From a virus, in IMG/VR virus record IMGVR_UViG_3300042349_000702, positions 1 through 31,500 of that record: 31,500 bases of DNA, one strand, 5' to 3'. The first letter of the stretch is position 1. Each line of letters starts with the position of its first letter. A program made the translations under genes and the position numbers. The notes beneath the pieces were generated by a model, which was not told the DNA's origin, did no database searches, and was given only the letters and a program-made list of their open reading frames with translations. Below, piece after piece: positions 1 to 7,436 of the stretch.

Positions 1-954
1 CTGATTCGCCGATCGTGTTGTATATAGAGTTTCTAAAAATTTCTGACCGGGGATACTGCTCTCCGTAGCTCGGGTGTCATATATTTCTTCAAAGTTTCCA
101 AAGTCTCCCGTTAACATCCCTTGTGGCAATACTTTACCATACGACATTGCCATTAAATACTCGTAGTACAAGGCCTGGTACTCTACAGCCCCGACTAGTG
201 AACCTTGATATCCGGCCATTTCGATTGAGAAGTTAAACAGACGTTCAATATCTTCATATATCTTTTTACCCTCACCTGCAAACGTCGCAACAAGCAAGTC
301 GCGATCGACTGGGTCTATAGGATTAGGAGTTTTAGAGTCCGACGTTATCGCATTGATATCACGCGAAGCTTTGGAAATAGTATTAGCGTACTGAAGGACT
401 TTTGAGTCAAATATGTCTTTAAACTTTTTTCTTATTCGTCTTCGTGAAACGATTAGAGAATCGCGAACAACACGATTACTCTTTAACAGTCTCGATCGTG
501 TTACTGGCAATAATACTTCCGTTTTCGCTATTCCATACTCATCAATTTCCCCCAGATACTCAGTAATACTCTTCTGCAGTAAAGCTCGGTAATCTCCAAC
601 TACTTCACGCAGCAGTTTTTCGTATTTCTGGTAAATCCTTACTGTATCCGGATCTACAATAGCCTCGCTTTCAATTTCTGCATAAAGACTTCGTGTAATC
701 GACTCAAAAATCTCAATCACCCTACTGGAATCAAATCCAACCGCAAAAACTCCGTTAATCATAAAGTCTCGGAGTGGAGAAATTGTCACAATTTCACCGT
801 TGTCAATACGATCAGTGATCGCAAGCAAGAGGTCTACTGCTACCCGATAGAACGCATTTTTCTCACTCTCGACTCCAAATTTTCCATACTCATCGAGTCC
901 GCGAGTTACAATGCCGCCTACACGTTCCCTAACTAGCTCGGTTATCGCGCTCAC
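1..954 (-). CDS. Partial hypothetical protein, 3' end off the left edge
   Basis: An uninterrupted minus-strand reading frame runs from a GTG at 954 to the window edge, giving at least 318 residues with the C-terminus missing. GTG is chosen because the same frame is closed by TAG two codons upstream and the first in-frame ATG lies far inside the protein. The start reads VSAITELVRERVGG. The protein is mostly helical in character, with charged helices such as 'YQKYEKLLREVVGDYRALLQK' split around a basic stretch 'RRRIRKKF' near residue 180. No signal peptide or membrane segment is visible. A copy of the GTTGAAAGC motif lies on the same strand 22 bases upstream, so I infer it is a late gene, divergent from the portal side. 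I do not recognise the family; a virion or head-associated protein is a guess from context. Confidence 0.85.
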   Translation of the reverse strand, partial: MSAITELVRERVGGIVTRGLDEYGKFGVESEKNAFYRVAVDLLLAITDRIDNGEIVTISPLRDFMINGVFAVGFDSSRVIEIFESITRSLYAEIESEAIVDPDTVRIYQKYEKLLREVVGDYRALLQKSITEYLGEIDEYGIAKTEVLLPVTRSRLLKSNRVVRDSLIVSRRRIRKKFKDIFDSKVLQYANTISKASRDINAITSDSKTPNPIDPVDRDLLVATFAGEGKKIYEDIERLFNFSIEMAGYQGSLVGAVEYQALYYEYLMAMSYGKVLPQGMLTGDFGNFEEIYDTRATESSIPGQKFLETLYTTRSANQ

Positions 955-976
955 GTGCTACAATACAAAAATCTTC

Positions 977-992
977 CTACCTTGCTTTCAAC
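977..992 (-). promoter_or_regulatory. Late promoter motif, drives the leftward gene
   Basis: On the minus strand the sequence reads GTTGAAAGCAAGGTAG, a match to the consensus GTTGAAAGC N3-4 RTAG. It lies 22 bases before the GTG start at 954. The site is back-to-back with the plus-strand site at 1003. Confidence 0.7.
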
Positions 993-1002
993 CGGAAATT
1001 CC

Positions 1003-1018
1003 GGTGAAAGGGTATGAG
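1003..1018 (+). promoter_or_regulatory. Late promoter motif, degenerate copy for gene at 1043
   Basis: Reads GGTGAAAGGGTATGAG, so it matches GTTGAAAGC in seven of nine positions and lacks the exact RTAG. It lies 24 bases before the ATG at 1043. It is the weakest copy and is supported mainly by position and by the near-palindromic pairing with the opposite-strand site. Confidence 0.45.
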
Positions 1019-1042
1019 AAAGGGTTGTACCAATTTGCTGTC

Positions 1043-1636
1043 ATGTTACCTATTGCCATAGTATACACACCACGATCTGAATCTGAGAAGGATCTCAGCA
1101 GGATGATCAATCACTTAACCAGGATTCTCACCGATATCGACAATGTTAAAGTCGACTGCGTCGAGTTGAATACGAATAAAATCGTTGACTTCTCCTGCTA
1201 TCGCACAGTTGTCGTATGCGGCTACGACCATGTCACTCTAGCCCATCTTCATTTTGCCTTAGAGTCTACTGACCCCACCACTACCCGTATCATTCTGTAT
1301 GATGAGCCGGGCGCTAGCATTGAACGGGAGCTGAACACGCTGCTGGTGGCTGGATCCGATCGGGGGAGAGTCCCTGCATCTTCCACTACCCGTCTAACCC
1401 ATTCCTGGTCTCACCGGGATATTGTTGCCACGATCCGCCAAGACCTGCTACAGTATAGTGATGGACCAGAACCTGCTAGACAACCTGCTAGCCCTGAGCC
1501 GGCTAAACCTCGACCCGGACGTAGTTCGCGAGGTCCTAGAGCACGAAAAGTGGACGGTAAAGGAGAAGCACCGGCACGAGAAGGAAATGGCGATGATGGG
1601 GGTGAGCGGGCATCAAGGGAAAGCGACGACCAGTGA
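1043..1636 (+). CDS. Small alpha/beta (Rossmann-like) hypothetical protein with overprinted C-terminal tail
   Basis: The ATG at 1043 is preferred over an upstream in-frame ATG at 911, because 911 lies inside the divergent minus-strand gene and upstream of the promoter motif at 1003. The protein has 197 residues. Residues 1-140 alternate hydrophobic strands and helices: 'LPIAIVYTP', 'VKVDCVELN', 'TVVVCGYDHV' and 'RIILYDEPGASIERELNTLL'. This suggests a Rossmann-like fold; the 'LYDEPG' turn with a following helix faintly recalls nucleotide-binding LOG or TIR-type folds, which is inference only. The last 58 residues are Pro/Arg/Gly-rich and overlap the next gene in another frame, so they may be an overprinted tail rather than a folded domain. 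It is the first gene after the divergent promoter region. Function unknown. Confidence 0.6.
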   Translation: MLPIAIVYTPRSESEKDLSRMINHLTRILTDIDNVKVDCVELNTNKIVDFSCYRTVVVCGYDHVTLAHLHFALESTDPTTTRIILYDEPGASIERELNTLLVAGSDRGRVPASSTTRLTHSWSHRDIVATIRQDLLQYSDGPEPARQPASPEPAKPRPGRSSRGPRARKVDGKGEAPAREGNGDDGGERASRESDDQ

Positions 1637-2333
1637 TGCTGCGGACCGTTTGTTTAACGCTGAAACGTCTTGCGGCCAGTGTGACGATAGCCACATTGGC
1701 CTCATCGCTAAGACGAAAGTAAACTCAGGCGCGTTGATAAGGGCGAAAGAACTAGAGAATCCGGAAAACCTGCCCCTACCTCTTCTCGCTCTTCCTATCA
1801 CAATATCCTGGTGTGGGCAACGAATGGGTCGATGGACACAGGCCAAAGACACGAAAGTCGCGTATAATCTTCGCGACGACTTGGACAAAGCGGTCGAAAA
1901 GTATGGTAAAATAAAAGTACATAAGGCGTTTGAGCTAGTATCCGCCGCCCTCGGTACCATTGATGCCCGTATTGTTACCGAGCAACTCGATGCAATACAG
2001 ACAGAGGCGCAGGAAAAATTGTCCAACAGTTTTTCAAGCTCTCCGCTGTTCGCCGAATTCCACAAAGCATACCCGTTTATCGACTCGGAGCAGTTTGATA
2101 AAATCTACGAGGCCAATAGTCGCGAGTTTGTCAAAACCGCTATACATTTTCTCCGATCGACATTCAACCGCTATCCGCCCTCCGAACTTTCTCATATTCA
2201 AGGCTGGGATCAGCGGTATCTCCAACATCTACCCAACTACCTAAAATTATGGCAAGACGAACTAAGAAAAATGGAAACCAGGATGCGGATAGCGCAAAAA
2301 GCTTGGAAAGACAGCGTGGGATTAACGTCCTGA
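1461..2333 (+). CDS. Hypothetical helical protein upstream of portal
   Basis: ATG at 1461 begins MDQNLLDNLLALSRL; a TTG at 1422 in the same frame is possible but less likely. The protein has 290 residues. It is largely helical, with a charged helix near residues 30-46 and a C-terminal amphipathic region ending KAWKDSVGLTS. No motif identifies the family. It overlaps the previous gene by 176 bases in a different frame, and within that overlap this frame has the more protein-like sequence. Its 3' end overlaps the next gene by 85 bases. The position just before the portal would suit a packaging or head-assembly role, such as a small terminase-like or scaffold factor, but nothing in the sequence shows this. 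Confidence 0.75.
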   Translation: MDQNLLDNLLALSRLNLDPDVVREVLEHEKWTVKEKHRHEKEMAMMGVSGHQGKATTSDAADRLFNAETSCGQCDDSHIGLIAKTKVNSGALIRAKELENPENLPLPLLALPITISWCGQRMGRWTQAKDTKVAYNLRDDLDKAVEKYGKIKVHKAFELVSAALGTIDARIVTEQLDAIQTEAQEKLSNSFSSSPLFAEFHKAYPFIDSEQFDKIYEANSREFVKTAIHFLRSTFNRYPPSELSHIQGWDQRYLQHLPNYLKLWQDELRKMETRMRIAQKAWKDSVGLTS

Positions 2334-2497
2334 CCGACACCACGTATGGCGTATACGTCGATGGAGCGGAGGAAACAATTGACATGTACGAAAGAGGCGA
2401 GATGAGCCGTGAAGATCTTTATCAATCTATCCTCAATCTCGATGTGGTCTACCGCTCGGCAGACGAAAAAACCGTTGAAAGCGAAATAGACACGTAG
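2249..2497 (+). CDS. Small acidic hypothetical protein, overlaps preceding gene
   Basis: An 82-residue protein. The first 25 residues are basic and polar (MARRTKKNGNQDADSAKS) and the rest is acidic with a helical segment around 'DMYERGEMSREDLYQSILNL'. Its first 85 bases overlap the end of the previous gene in another frame, and both frames look protein-like. The end of the gene contains a GTTGAAAGC promoter motif, read in this frame as Val-Glu-Ser, so the last eight codons double as the promoter of the portal gene. No family recognised. It is probably translated by coupling with its upstream neighbour. Confidence 0.65.
   Translation: MARRTKKNGNQDADSAKSLERQRGINVLTDTTYGVYVDGAEETIDMYERGEMSREDLYQSILNLDVVYRSADEKTVESEIDT
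2474..2489 (+). promoter_or_regulatory. Late promoter motif for portal gene
   Basis: GTTGAAAGCGAAATAG, 16 bases before the portal ATG at 2506. It lies entirely within the coding end of the previous gene, read there as Val-Glu-Ser. Confidence 0.72.
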
Positions 2498-2505
2498 TTA
2501 GTTTG

Positions 2506-4455
2506 ATGTCCGCCGAGACGAAAAGGGTTGTTAAAACCGGTTATAACGACCGACTATATTCGCTCGGCGTTAACCAGGGCGCACTGGGTGGATACAAAGG
2601 TGATCCGTACACATGGGGCGGGCTCCCAACTGTCCTTACCGGTGCTATCCTTCCTCGCCGTGACGACATTCTTATCGAGGAGGGTGGTGGCGGCCCCCGT
2701 GCCATCGAACAATATACCCGACTGTTCAACGACAGCGCGGTAATTTCGGCGTGGGAAAAGTTAGTCGGAGAGATTATTCAGCGCGAATGGCACGTTTATC
2801 CCACATCAGATTCGGATAAAGACGAAGAAGTGGCGGAATTTGTCCGTCAGACTCTTTATCACCTCGGTACGAACACTCGGCAGAGTCGGGGTCGGGACAT
2901 GCTAGTCAGCTCGAATACAGGGTTTAACGCATTCGTTAAGGGCATGGCGGAATCGTTGATTCTCGGCATGAGTGTGGGTGAGATTTGCTGGATCAGACAG
3001 GGAAGCTACGTTGTCCCCAGCGAGATCAAGATTCGCGATCCGAGGCGGTTTCAGTTCATCCTAAATGAAGATGGCTCAATCAGCCCCCGAATCATTACAA
3101 TTCAATCTCCGGTCGAAGGGATGCCTATCCCTCTCCGCTCAATGGTTATTCATCGCCACTGGGCGTACAATAACCTTGCGGACCCATATGGCACTGGCCT
3201 AGGCCGACAACTTTACAGTCTGGTAGAATTCCGCCGCACGCTATTATCATTCTGGCTACAATACGCTGACAAGCATACTACTCCGACTGCGGTAGGTAAG
3301 TTTAGCCTCGGTACCCCTGAAGAGGAGGTAAAGTCATTGTTTACCGCGTTGCAACGACTAGGTCAGGAGACGGCGATTGTCGTACCAGACGAGATGTCGA
3401 TTGACTATTTGACATCAGACTCCAGGGCGGACGTATACCAAAACCTTATCAGCTACATTGACCAGCAGATCTCATTTCTAATTAACGGTGAAGCGACGGT
3501 AGGAGCAGAAGGTACCGGGGTTGGCAGTTACGCTCGTGACCAGATTGCCGACTCGGTACGGATTCGAAAATCTAAGAGTTTTTCTGATCAGCTCGACGAA
3601 ACCATTAACGCGACACTGATTCGGTGGATCGTGGAGTTGAATTATCCGGGCTCGTCGGTACCTAGAATCTCGCGCGATTTCAGCGATATCGAGCAGCGTG
3701 GCGAAGATCCGATCAAAACGGTTCAGATACTTACTCAGCTTCAAGCGGTGGGTTACCAGGTTACCGATCTTGACTGGGTGCGTGATAAACTCAGGATTCC
3801 GTCGCTTGAGAAAATCTCGATGGAAGAAATGATGGGCGGGATGGGTGCGGACGCTGGTATGGGCGAACATAGAAATAGTCGTAACCCCCAAACCGCTAAT
3901 GCCGGTGAATCCAACGGACCGGTAATTGGCGAAAGCGTGATTGGAAAGCTGTTGTCGTCTTCGCCTCCACCCCTGTCCGCCGAAAACCTCGACTTCAGCG
4001 AATTTGACGAGAGTGGCGACTTGAAGGATGAGACGACTCGAGACAAAGTCGCCAAAAAAATTGCTGAGCGGTTTAATCAGGGTGGAATGGATGAAGTTGG
4101 CTGGGACAGGTTATCCGCAGGCGTATCGTCTACCGATTCCGAAAACTCTAAGATCAATGTCGACGAGTATACCACGCCCGGAGATATTATCTATGTAACT
4201 AAACGTCTGCTGGATGAGATTCGATCCGTACCCAGACAAATCCCGTATCAGCATGATACCCTTCGCATGGATCTGGCACGTTTTGAGAATATTGTTCTAC
4301 GTGGCGACGACCTTGATACGGATAGTGTGGAAAATCTCGTAAAACTCTACTCATCCGCCTATCGTCTTAATCGAAGTTTTGTTCATCGTGAACTTGTCAA
4401 TATCGATCCGGAATCCCTTGGCTACTGGGCTGACTTCGCACCGTACTACATGTGA
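2506..4455 (+). CDS. Portal protein, DUF935 / Mu gp29-like
   Basis: Forms the dodecameric ring at the capsid vertex through which DNA enters and leaves and to which the tail connects. ATG at 2506 follows the promoter motif by 16 bases; an adjacent TTG at 2503 is less likely. The protein has 649 residues. DUF935-type features appear in order: an N-terminal region with repeated 'FNDSAVISAWEKLVGEI' helices, a long central strand-helix section with 'PYGTGLGRQLYSLVEFRR' near residues 225-245, 'FWLQYADKHTTPTAVGKF' near 250-266, then 'DQQISFLINGEATVG' near 320 and a following helix with 'RDQIADSVRIRKS'. The last 200 residues, starting at a Met/Gly-rich linker (EEMMGGMGADAGMG), go beyond the usual portal core and are of unknown role. 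No terminase or capsid gene is adjacent in this window. Confidence 0.85.
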   Translation: MSAETKRVVKTGYNDRLYSLGVNQGALGGYKGDPYTWGGLPTVLTGAILPRRDDILIEEGGGGPRAIEQYTRLFNDSAVISAWEKLVGEIIQREWHVYPTSDSDKDEEVAEFVRQTLYHLGTNTRQSRGRDMLVSSNTGFNAFVKGMAESLILGMSVGEICWIRQGSYVVPSEIKIRDPRRFQFILNEDGSISPRIITIQSPVEGMPIPLRSMVIHRHWAYNNLADPYGTGLGRQLYSLVEFRRTLLSFWLQYADKHTTPTAVGKFSLGTPEEEVKSLFTALQRLGQETAIVVPDEMSIDYLTSDSRADVYQNLISYIDQQISFLINGEATVGAEGTGVGSYARDQIADSVRIRKSKSFSDQLDETINATLIRWIVELNYPGSSVPRISRDFSDIEQRGEDPIKTVQILTQLQAVGYQVTDLDWVRDKLRIPSLEKISMEEMMGGMGADAGMGEHRNSRNPQTANAGESNGPVIGESVIGKLLSSSPPPLSAENLDFSEFDESGDLKDETTRDKVAKKIAERFNQGGMDEVGWDRLSAGVSSTDSENSKINVDEYTTPGDIIYVTKRLLDEIRSVPRQIPYQHDTLRMDLARFENIVLRGDDLDTDSVENLVKLYSSAYRLNRSFVHRELVNIDPESLGYWADFAPYYM

Positions 4456-4470
4456 CGGATTTTTTCTTGT

Positions 4471-4486
4471 GTTGAAAGCTAGGTAG
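4471..4486 (+). promoter_or_regulatory. Late promoter motif for gene at 4508
   Basis: GTTGAAAGCTAGGTAG, 21 bases before the ATG. It lies in the non-coding gap after the portal gene, so unlike the copies inside coding sequence its conservation cannot be explained by protein sequence. Confidence 0.75.
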
Positions 4487-4507
4487 ATAGACGAGACACC
4501 CACCGTC

Positions 4508-4939
4508 ATGCTAAACATCCGTCCAATTACTCAGTCTCAGTTTCTCGTATTTACGAGCCTAACTCCTGATCTTTACTTCACCTCTTTCACCGGCGTTCGT
4601 GATACCAGCGCTACCTCACAGTACGCGCATGCCACCCAGCAGCGTATCTATAATCTCCGGGGCCCCAAAACCCTAGCTGAGATGACTCTGTCCACCCCCT
4701 TCGATCCCGAGATCCACGCAGCATTGGTGGATATTTGGAACGGTACGGACAATTGTCAGTACTTTACGACTACTGTGACTCCGGTTACTTGTGGTGAAAA
4801 TCCTCAACCTCTCGGTCGCGAACTAATTGTATTCAACTGCCAATGGTCTAGCATCAACTTCGGCCAGGTTGACCGCACTAGCGGTAACCCCAGTACGCTA
4901 GAAGCGACGATCGTAGGCGACTACTACACTTATCTATAA
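4508..4939 (+). CDS. Small structural protein, possibly tail-tube-like
   Basis: A 143-residue protein starting at the ATG 21 bases after a promoter motif; the leader ends ACCGTCATG, as does that of the 7437 gene. The sequence is rich in beta-strand patterns and ends in 'GNPSTLEATIVGDYYTYL', a finish I associate with tail-tube or small tail proteins. A helix-turn segment 'FDPEIHAALVDIWNG' lies mid-protein, followed by a Cys pair (NCQYF, TCGEN). It opens the tail/fibre run right after the portal. The tail-tube reading is a weak resemblance; a tail-completion or adaptor protein is equally possible. Confidence 0.6.
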   Translation: MLNIRPITQSQFLVFTSLTPDLYFTSFTGVRDTSATSQYAHATQQRIYNLRGPKTLAEMTLSTPFDPEIHAALVDIWNGTDNCQYFTTTVTPVTCGENPQPLGRELIVFNCQWSSINFGQVDRTSGNPSTLEATIVGDYYTYL

Positions 4940-4950
4940 GTTAAAGGCCC

Positions 4951-5838
4951 ATGGCCGCGCGTTCGTTCGTTACGGGCTGTAATTTAACCGCCGATCAGCT
5001 CGCGGCGGTGAACGCGCGTGGGATAACAACAAATAGTATAGCTAATACCGGCTGCACTGCAGCCGGACTTAATACTTGCGGTCGTGATGCAAGGGAATTA
5101 GTAAACCTGTATCCGTTGTACGATCCTGAACGCGGTGTGTATACAGAGTGGGGTAATATCCCTGTTCCATGGGACCACGAGGACGCGATTAGTGATGAGC
5201 GCTGGCAAGTAGCCGCGTACACGGATGAATACGCGTACAGAATAGGAGACAAAGTAATTGTCTTAGAATCCGACGGTTTAACCGTTGTGGTCTATGAAGC
5301 GATTGTTAATGTACCAGTACCCGCTGGAGCGTTCGATCCGGCTCAATGGTCGGAAATATGTCGGGTAACGGTCTCCGAGCCCGTTGGATTGCCTGACGTA
5401 ACAACGTTATTATCTAAATACGATTTTTACAACCCAAAGCCGTTTTTAACTGCCTGGTCGGATTTTGAATCGGAATGGGACGTAGATTTAACTACACCAA
5501 ATTCGGATGAGTGGGATGATGCGAAAATAGCGAAAACGTATTTCTATCGTTCTGGAGACACAGTTTTATGGAATACTCGGTGCGATGACTACACTTGTGT
5601 GTATGTGGCCACGTCTGATATGCCAGCGACCCCCAGCCTAATCGTACCAGGCCCACCCCCTTCCGCCTACTTCTCCCGCCTGTATTGTATCCGTAACGGT
5701 AACCTAAGCACATGCGGTAAAACCACATCCTGCGGACCGGGACGTGTCATTGTCGATCTAGGTAGCGACGGTACCGATCTAGTCTGCGTGCCAGTTGAAA
5801 GCGATATAGGGGTAGGACCGAGAACGAATGGCTACTAA
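4951..5838 (+). CDS. Cys-rich virion protein with CBM5/12-like segments
   Basis: A 295-residue protein, 11 bases after the preceding gene. It has ten cysteines, concentrated in the N-terminal 50 residues (TGCNLTAD, NTGCTAAG, NTCGRD) and the C-terminal third (TRCDDYTC, LYCIRNG, STCGKTTSCG). Two segments follow the W...Y..GD.V....Y.......P......W pattern of carbohydrate-binding modules related to families 5/12: 'WQVAAYTDEYAYRIGDKV' to 'FDPAQWSEIC' near residues 90-145, and 'WDDAKIAKTYFYRSGDTV' near 190-235. I infer a glycan-binding base or fibre protein. The gene overlaps the next one by 11 bases, and its 3' end contains a promoter motif read as Val-Glu-Ser. Confidence 0.7.
   Translation: MAARSFVTGCNLTADQLAAVNARGITTNSIANTGCTAAGLNTCGRDARELVNLYPLYDPERGVYTEWGNIPVPWDHEDAISDERWQVAAYTDEYAYRIGDKVIVLESDGLTVVVYEAIVNVPVPAGAFDPAQWSEICRVTVSEPVGLPDVTTLLSKYDFYNPKPFLTAWSDFESEWDVDLTTPNSDEWDDAKIAKTYFYRSGDTVLWNTRCDDYTCVYVATSDMPATPSLIVPGPPPSAYFSRLYCIRNGNLSTCGKTTSCGPGRVIVDLGSDGTDLVCVPVESDIGVGPRTNGY
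5794..5809 (+). promoter_or_regulatory. Late promoter motif for fibre gene at 5828
   Basis: GTTGAAAGCGATATAG followed by GGG, 18 bases before the ATG at 5828. It is inside the 3' end of the Cys-rich gene, read as Val-Glu-Ser-Asp-Ile. Confidence 0.72.
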
Positions 5839-6547
5839 TCAATACGGGAAGTCCTGTACGCCAAATCTTGGTGGAGTGTTAGACCAGTATACTAAAGCGG
5901 AAGTAAATAGTCTATTAAACTCTAAAGCGAATACGAGTACGACGTACACGCGGGCGTATATTGACTCTGAGCTAGCGACGTTATCCGGATTAATAGCCGG
6001 CCTACAAAGCTCAAAAGTATCAACCACTCAGCTAAATACGGCGTTAGCAGGTTTGCAAGCGACCATTAACGCTAGTGTCGCTGCGACATATGCGACTTTA
6101 GCCGGTACATATACTAAAACCCAGGTCGACGCTCTTATCGCTGGTATCGACCTTGATCCAAACACTCTGCTACGCAGAACACCAACCACCACAGCCCAAA
6201 ATACCATTAACCCGGGTTCCAATAACGCCATCGCGTTGACGGTTCGTGGCTCAAGCGTCAATCCTATTGTTACCGAATGGCGCGATAATACCGATGACCG
6301 GATCGGGTACGTAAGCAACTCGGGCGGTGTGGTTTTTGAAAACAAATTATCACTTGGTCGCCTGGTATCCAATGGTGACTACGCACTCGATCTCAACAGT
6401 AAACGGATTACCGGTGTTGCCGCACCCGTTCTTGGTACCGATGCAGTCCCATACAGTACACTTCAATCCTACGTTGCTGATTTCTTTGAAGATGCCGTAC
6501 GACCTGACGGCATACCCTTTTACTCTCTAGACGGGGGAACATACTAA
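5828..6547 (+). CDS. Tail fibre protein with trimeric coiled-coil repeats
   Basis: A 239-residue fibre. Residues 20-115 contain repeated heptad-like units typical of trimeric phage fibres: 'YTKAEVNSLLNSKAN', 'YTRAYIDSELATLSGL', 'YATLAGTYTKTQVDALIAG'. The C-terminal part carries 'NSKRITGVAAPVLGTDAVPYSTLQSYV', a version of the widespread fibre segment (K-I-x-N-V-x-x-P-x-x-x-x-D-A-V). The ATG at 5828 overlaps the end of the upstream gene and sits 18 bases after a promoter motif inside that gene, so it can be transcribed separately. It is closely followed by the next fibre gene (2-base gap). Confidence 0.8.
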   Translation: MATNQYGKSCTPNLGGVLDQYTKAEVNSLLNSKANTSTTYTRAYIDSELATLSGLIAGLQSSKVSTTQLNTALAGLQATINASVAATYATLAGTYTKTQVDALIAGIDLDPNTLLRRTPTTTAQNTINPGSNNAIALTVRGSSVNPIVTEWRDNTDDRIGYVSNSGGVVFENKLSLGRLVSNGDYALDLNSKRITGVAAPVLGTDAVPYSTLQSYVADFFEDAVRPDGIPFYSLDGGTY

Positions 6548-6549
6548 TC

Positions 6550-7371
6550 ATGTCACGAGATTCCTACCGCCATATTCGAAGCGCGGTATTTGAAAAACGC
6601 CCACTATCAACCTCAATATTGGATGGAGAGTTAGCGGTTAATTACCATACCAATAGTGTTGGTGTGTATCTGCGGGATACTCTAGGGAAAATCCGTAAGG
6701 TCGGTCCGGCACATGTTGGCGTATCGCCTCCTACCCCTGTTAACTACACTGATCTGTCTGATGGTGAATTGTGGATCGACAAATCCGGATTAACACCGGT
6801 CCTTAGAGTTTATAACGAATCGACGGATTCGTGGCAAAGCACTGGTATCCTGGATTCCGCTCTAGGAGCGAATGAGATCATTGTCGGAAGCCCCAGCGGA
6901 ACCGCTCAGTCCTACGCGTTAGATACCGGTTCGTTTTTTGTTGACAATACTGTAGGATCGTTGGAAGTTCGGTTGGCCGATAATATAACATTTGGCTCGT
7001 ACGGGTTCGTTAGCGAAACAGGTACCGGCCTGCGTACCAGCGTATTCAAAACCACTGTCGCTTCGGGCGAATCCGGATGGGTAGAACTAGAATCGTATGA
7101 TAAGACCCTCTATCGAAGTGGCAAATATATAGTAGAAATTTTAACCGGCACCGGGTCCGTTTCTGTAACCGAACTGCTCTTATCTCATAACGGTACCGAT
7201 ACATTCTACACCGAATACGGTGCGGTCGGAAGCACAGATAATCCGCTAGGCGATTTCCAAGCTGTTATTATCAATGTCGCTGGCACTGACATGGTGTCGT
7301 TACAGTTTCGACGTTCGGTAGGGGTGACTGGAACCGTCACAATCCGAACCGCTCAAGTTTCTCTATTCTAA
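6550..7371 (+). CDS. Cyanophage-type tail fibre / virion structural protein
   Basis: A 273-residue protein whose N-terminus ('RSAVFEKRPLSTSILDGELAVNY' region, residues 10-33, then 'GVYLRDTLGKIRKVGPAHVG') matches the opening module I know from many cyanophage fibre-like proteins, where it is thought to form the attachment end. 'DGELWIDKSGLTPVLRVYNESTDSW' near residues 71-95 is the usual second element of that module. The C-terminal 150 residues are beta-rich with no recognised domain and probably form the distal part. Gene spacing to its neighbour (2 bases) indicates co-transcription from the motif at 5794. Confidence 0.8.
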   Translation: MSRDSYRHIRSAVFEKRPLSTSILDGELAVNYHTNSVGVYLRDTLGKIRKVGPAHVGVSPPTPVNYTDLSDGELWIDKSGLTPVLRVYNESTDSWQSTGILDSALGANEIIVGSPSGTAQSYALDTGSFFVDNTVGSLEVRLADNITFGSYGFVSETGTGLRTSVFKTTVASGESGWVELESYDKTLYRSGKYIVEILTGTGSVSVTELLLSHNGTDTFYTEYGAVGSTDNPLGDFQAVIINVAGTDMVSLQFRRSVGVTGTVTIRTAQVSLF

Positions 7372-7378
7372 AGGGCTC

Positions 7379-7394
7379 GTTGAAAGCTAAATAG
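7379..7394 (+). promoter_or_regulatory. Late promoter motif for large fibre gene at 7437
   Basis: GTTGAAAGCTAAATAG in a 65-base intergenic gap, 42 bases before the ATG. This is the longest leader in the set. A small hairpin (AAAGGG 7406-7411 with CCCTTT 7421-7426) lies between the motif and the start codon and could affect translation. Confidence 0.75.
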
Positions 7395-7436
7395 AAATAG
7401 AACGAAAAGGGTGATATACCCCCTTTACCTACCGTC

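Noticed and set aside
1440-1470. Programmed frameshift joining the 1043 and 1461 genes, as in tail assembly chaperones
   Set aside because: It would need a +1 shift; no slippery site or pausing signal is visible and the location before the portal is not that of chaperone genes. Kept only as an alternative in the overlap finding.
1613-2065. 150-residue minus-strand ORF
   Set aside because: It overlaps a better plus-strand gene, has no motif or ribosome site upstream, and its sequence is not protein-like beyond chance.
4440-4466. Terminator after the portal gene
   Set aside because: A run of T is present, but the only stem (CCGT with ACGG) has 4 bp and a 10-base loop, too weak to call.
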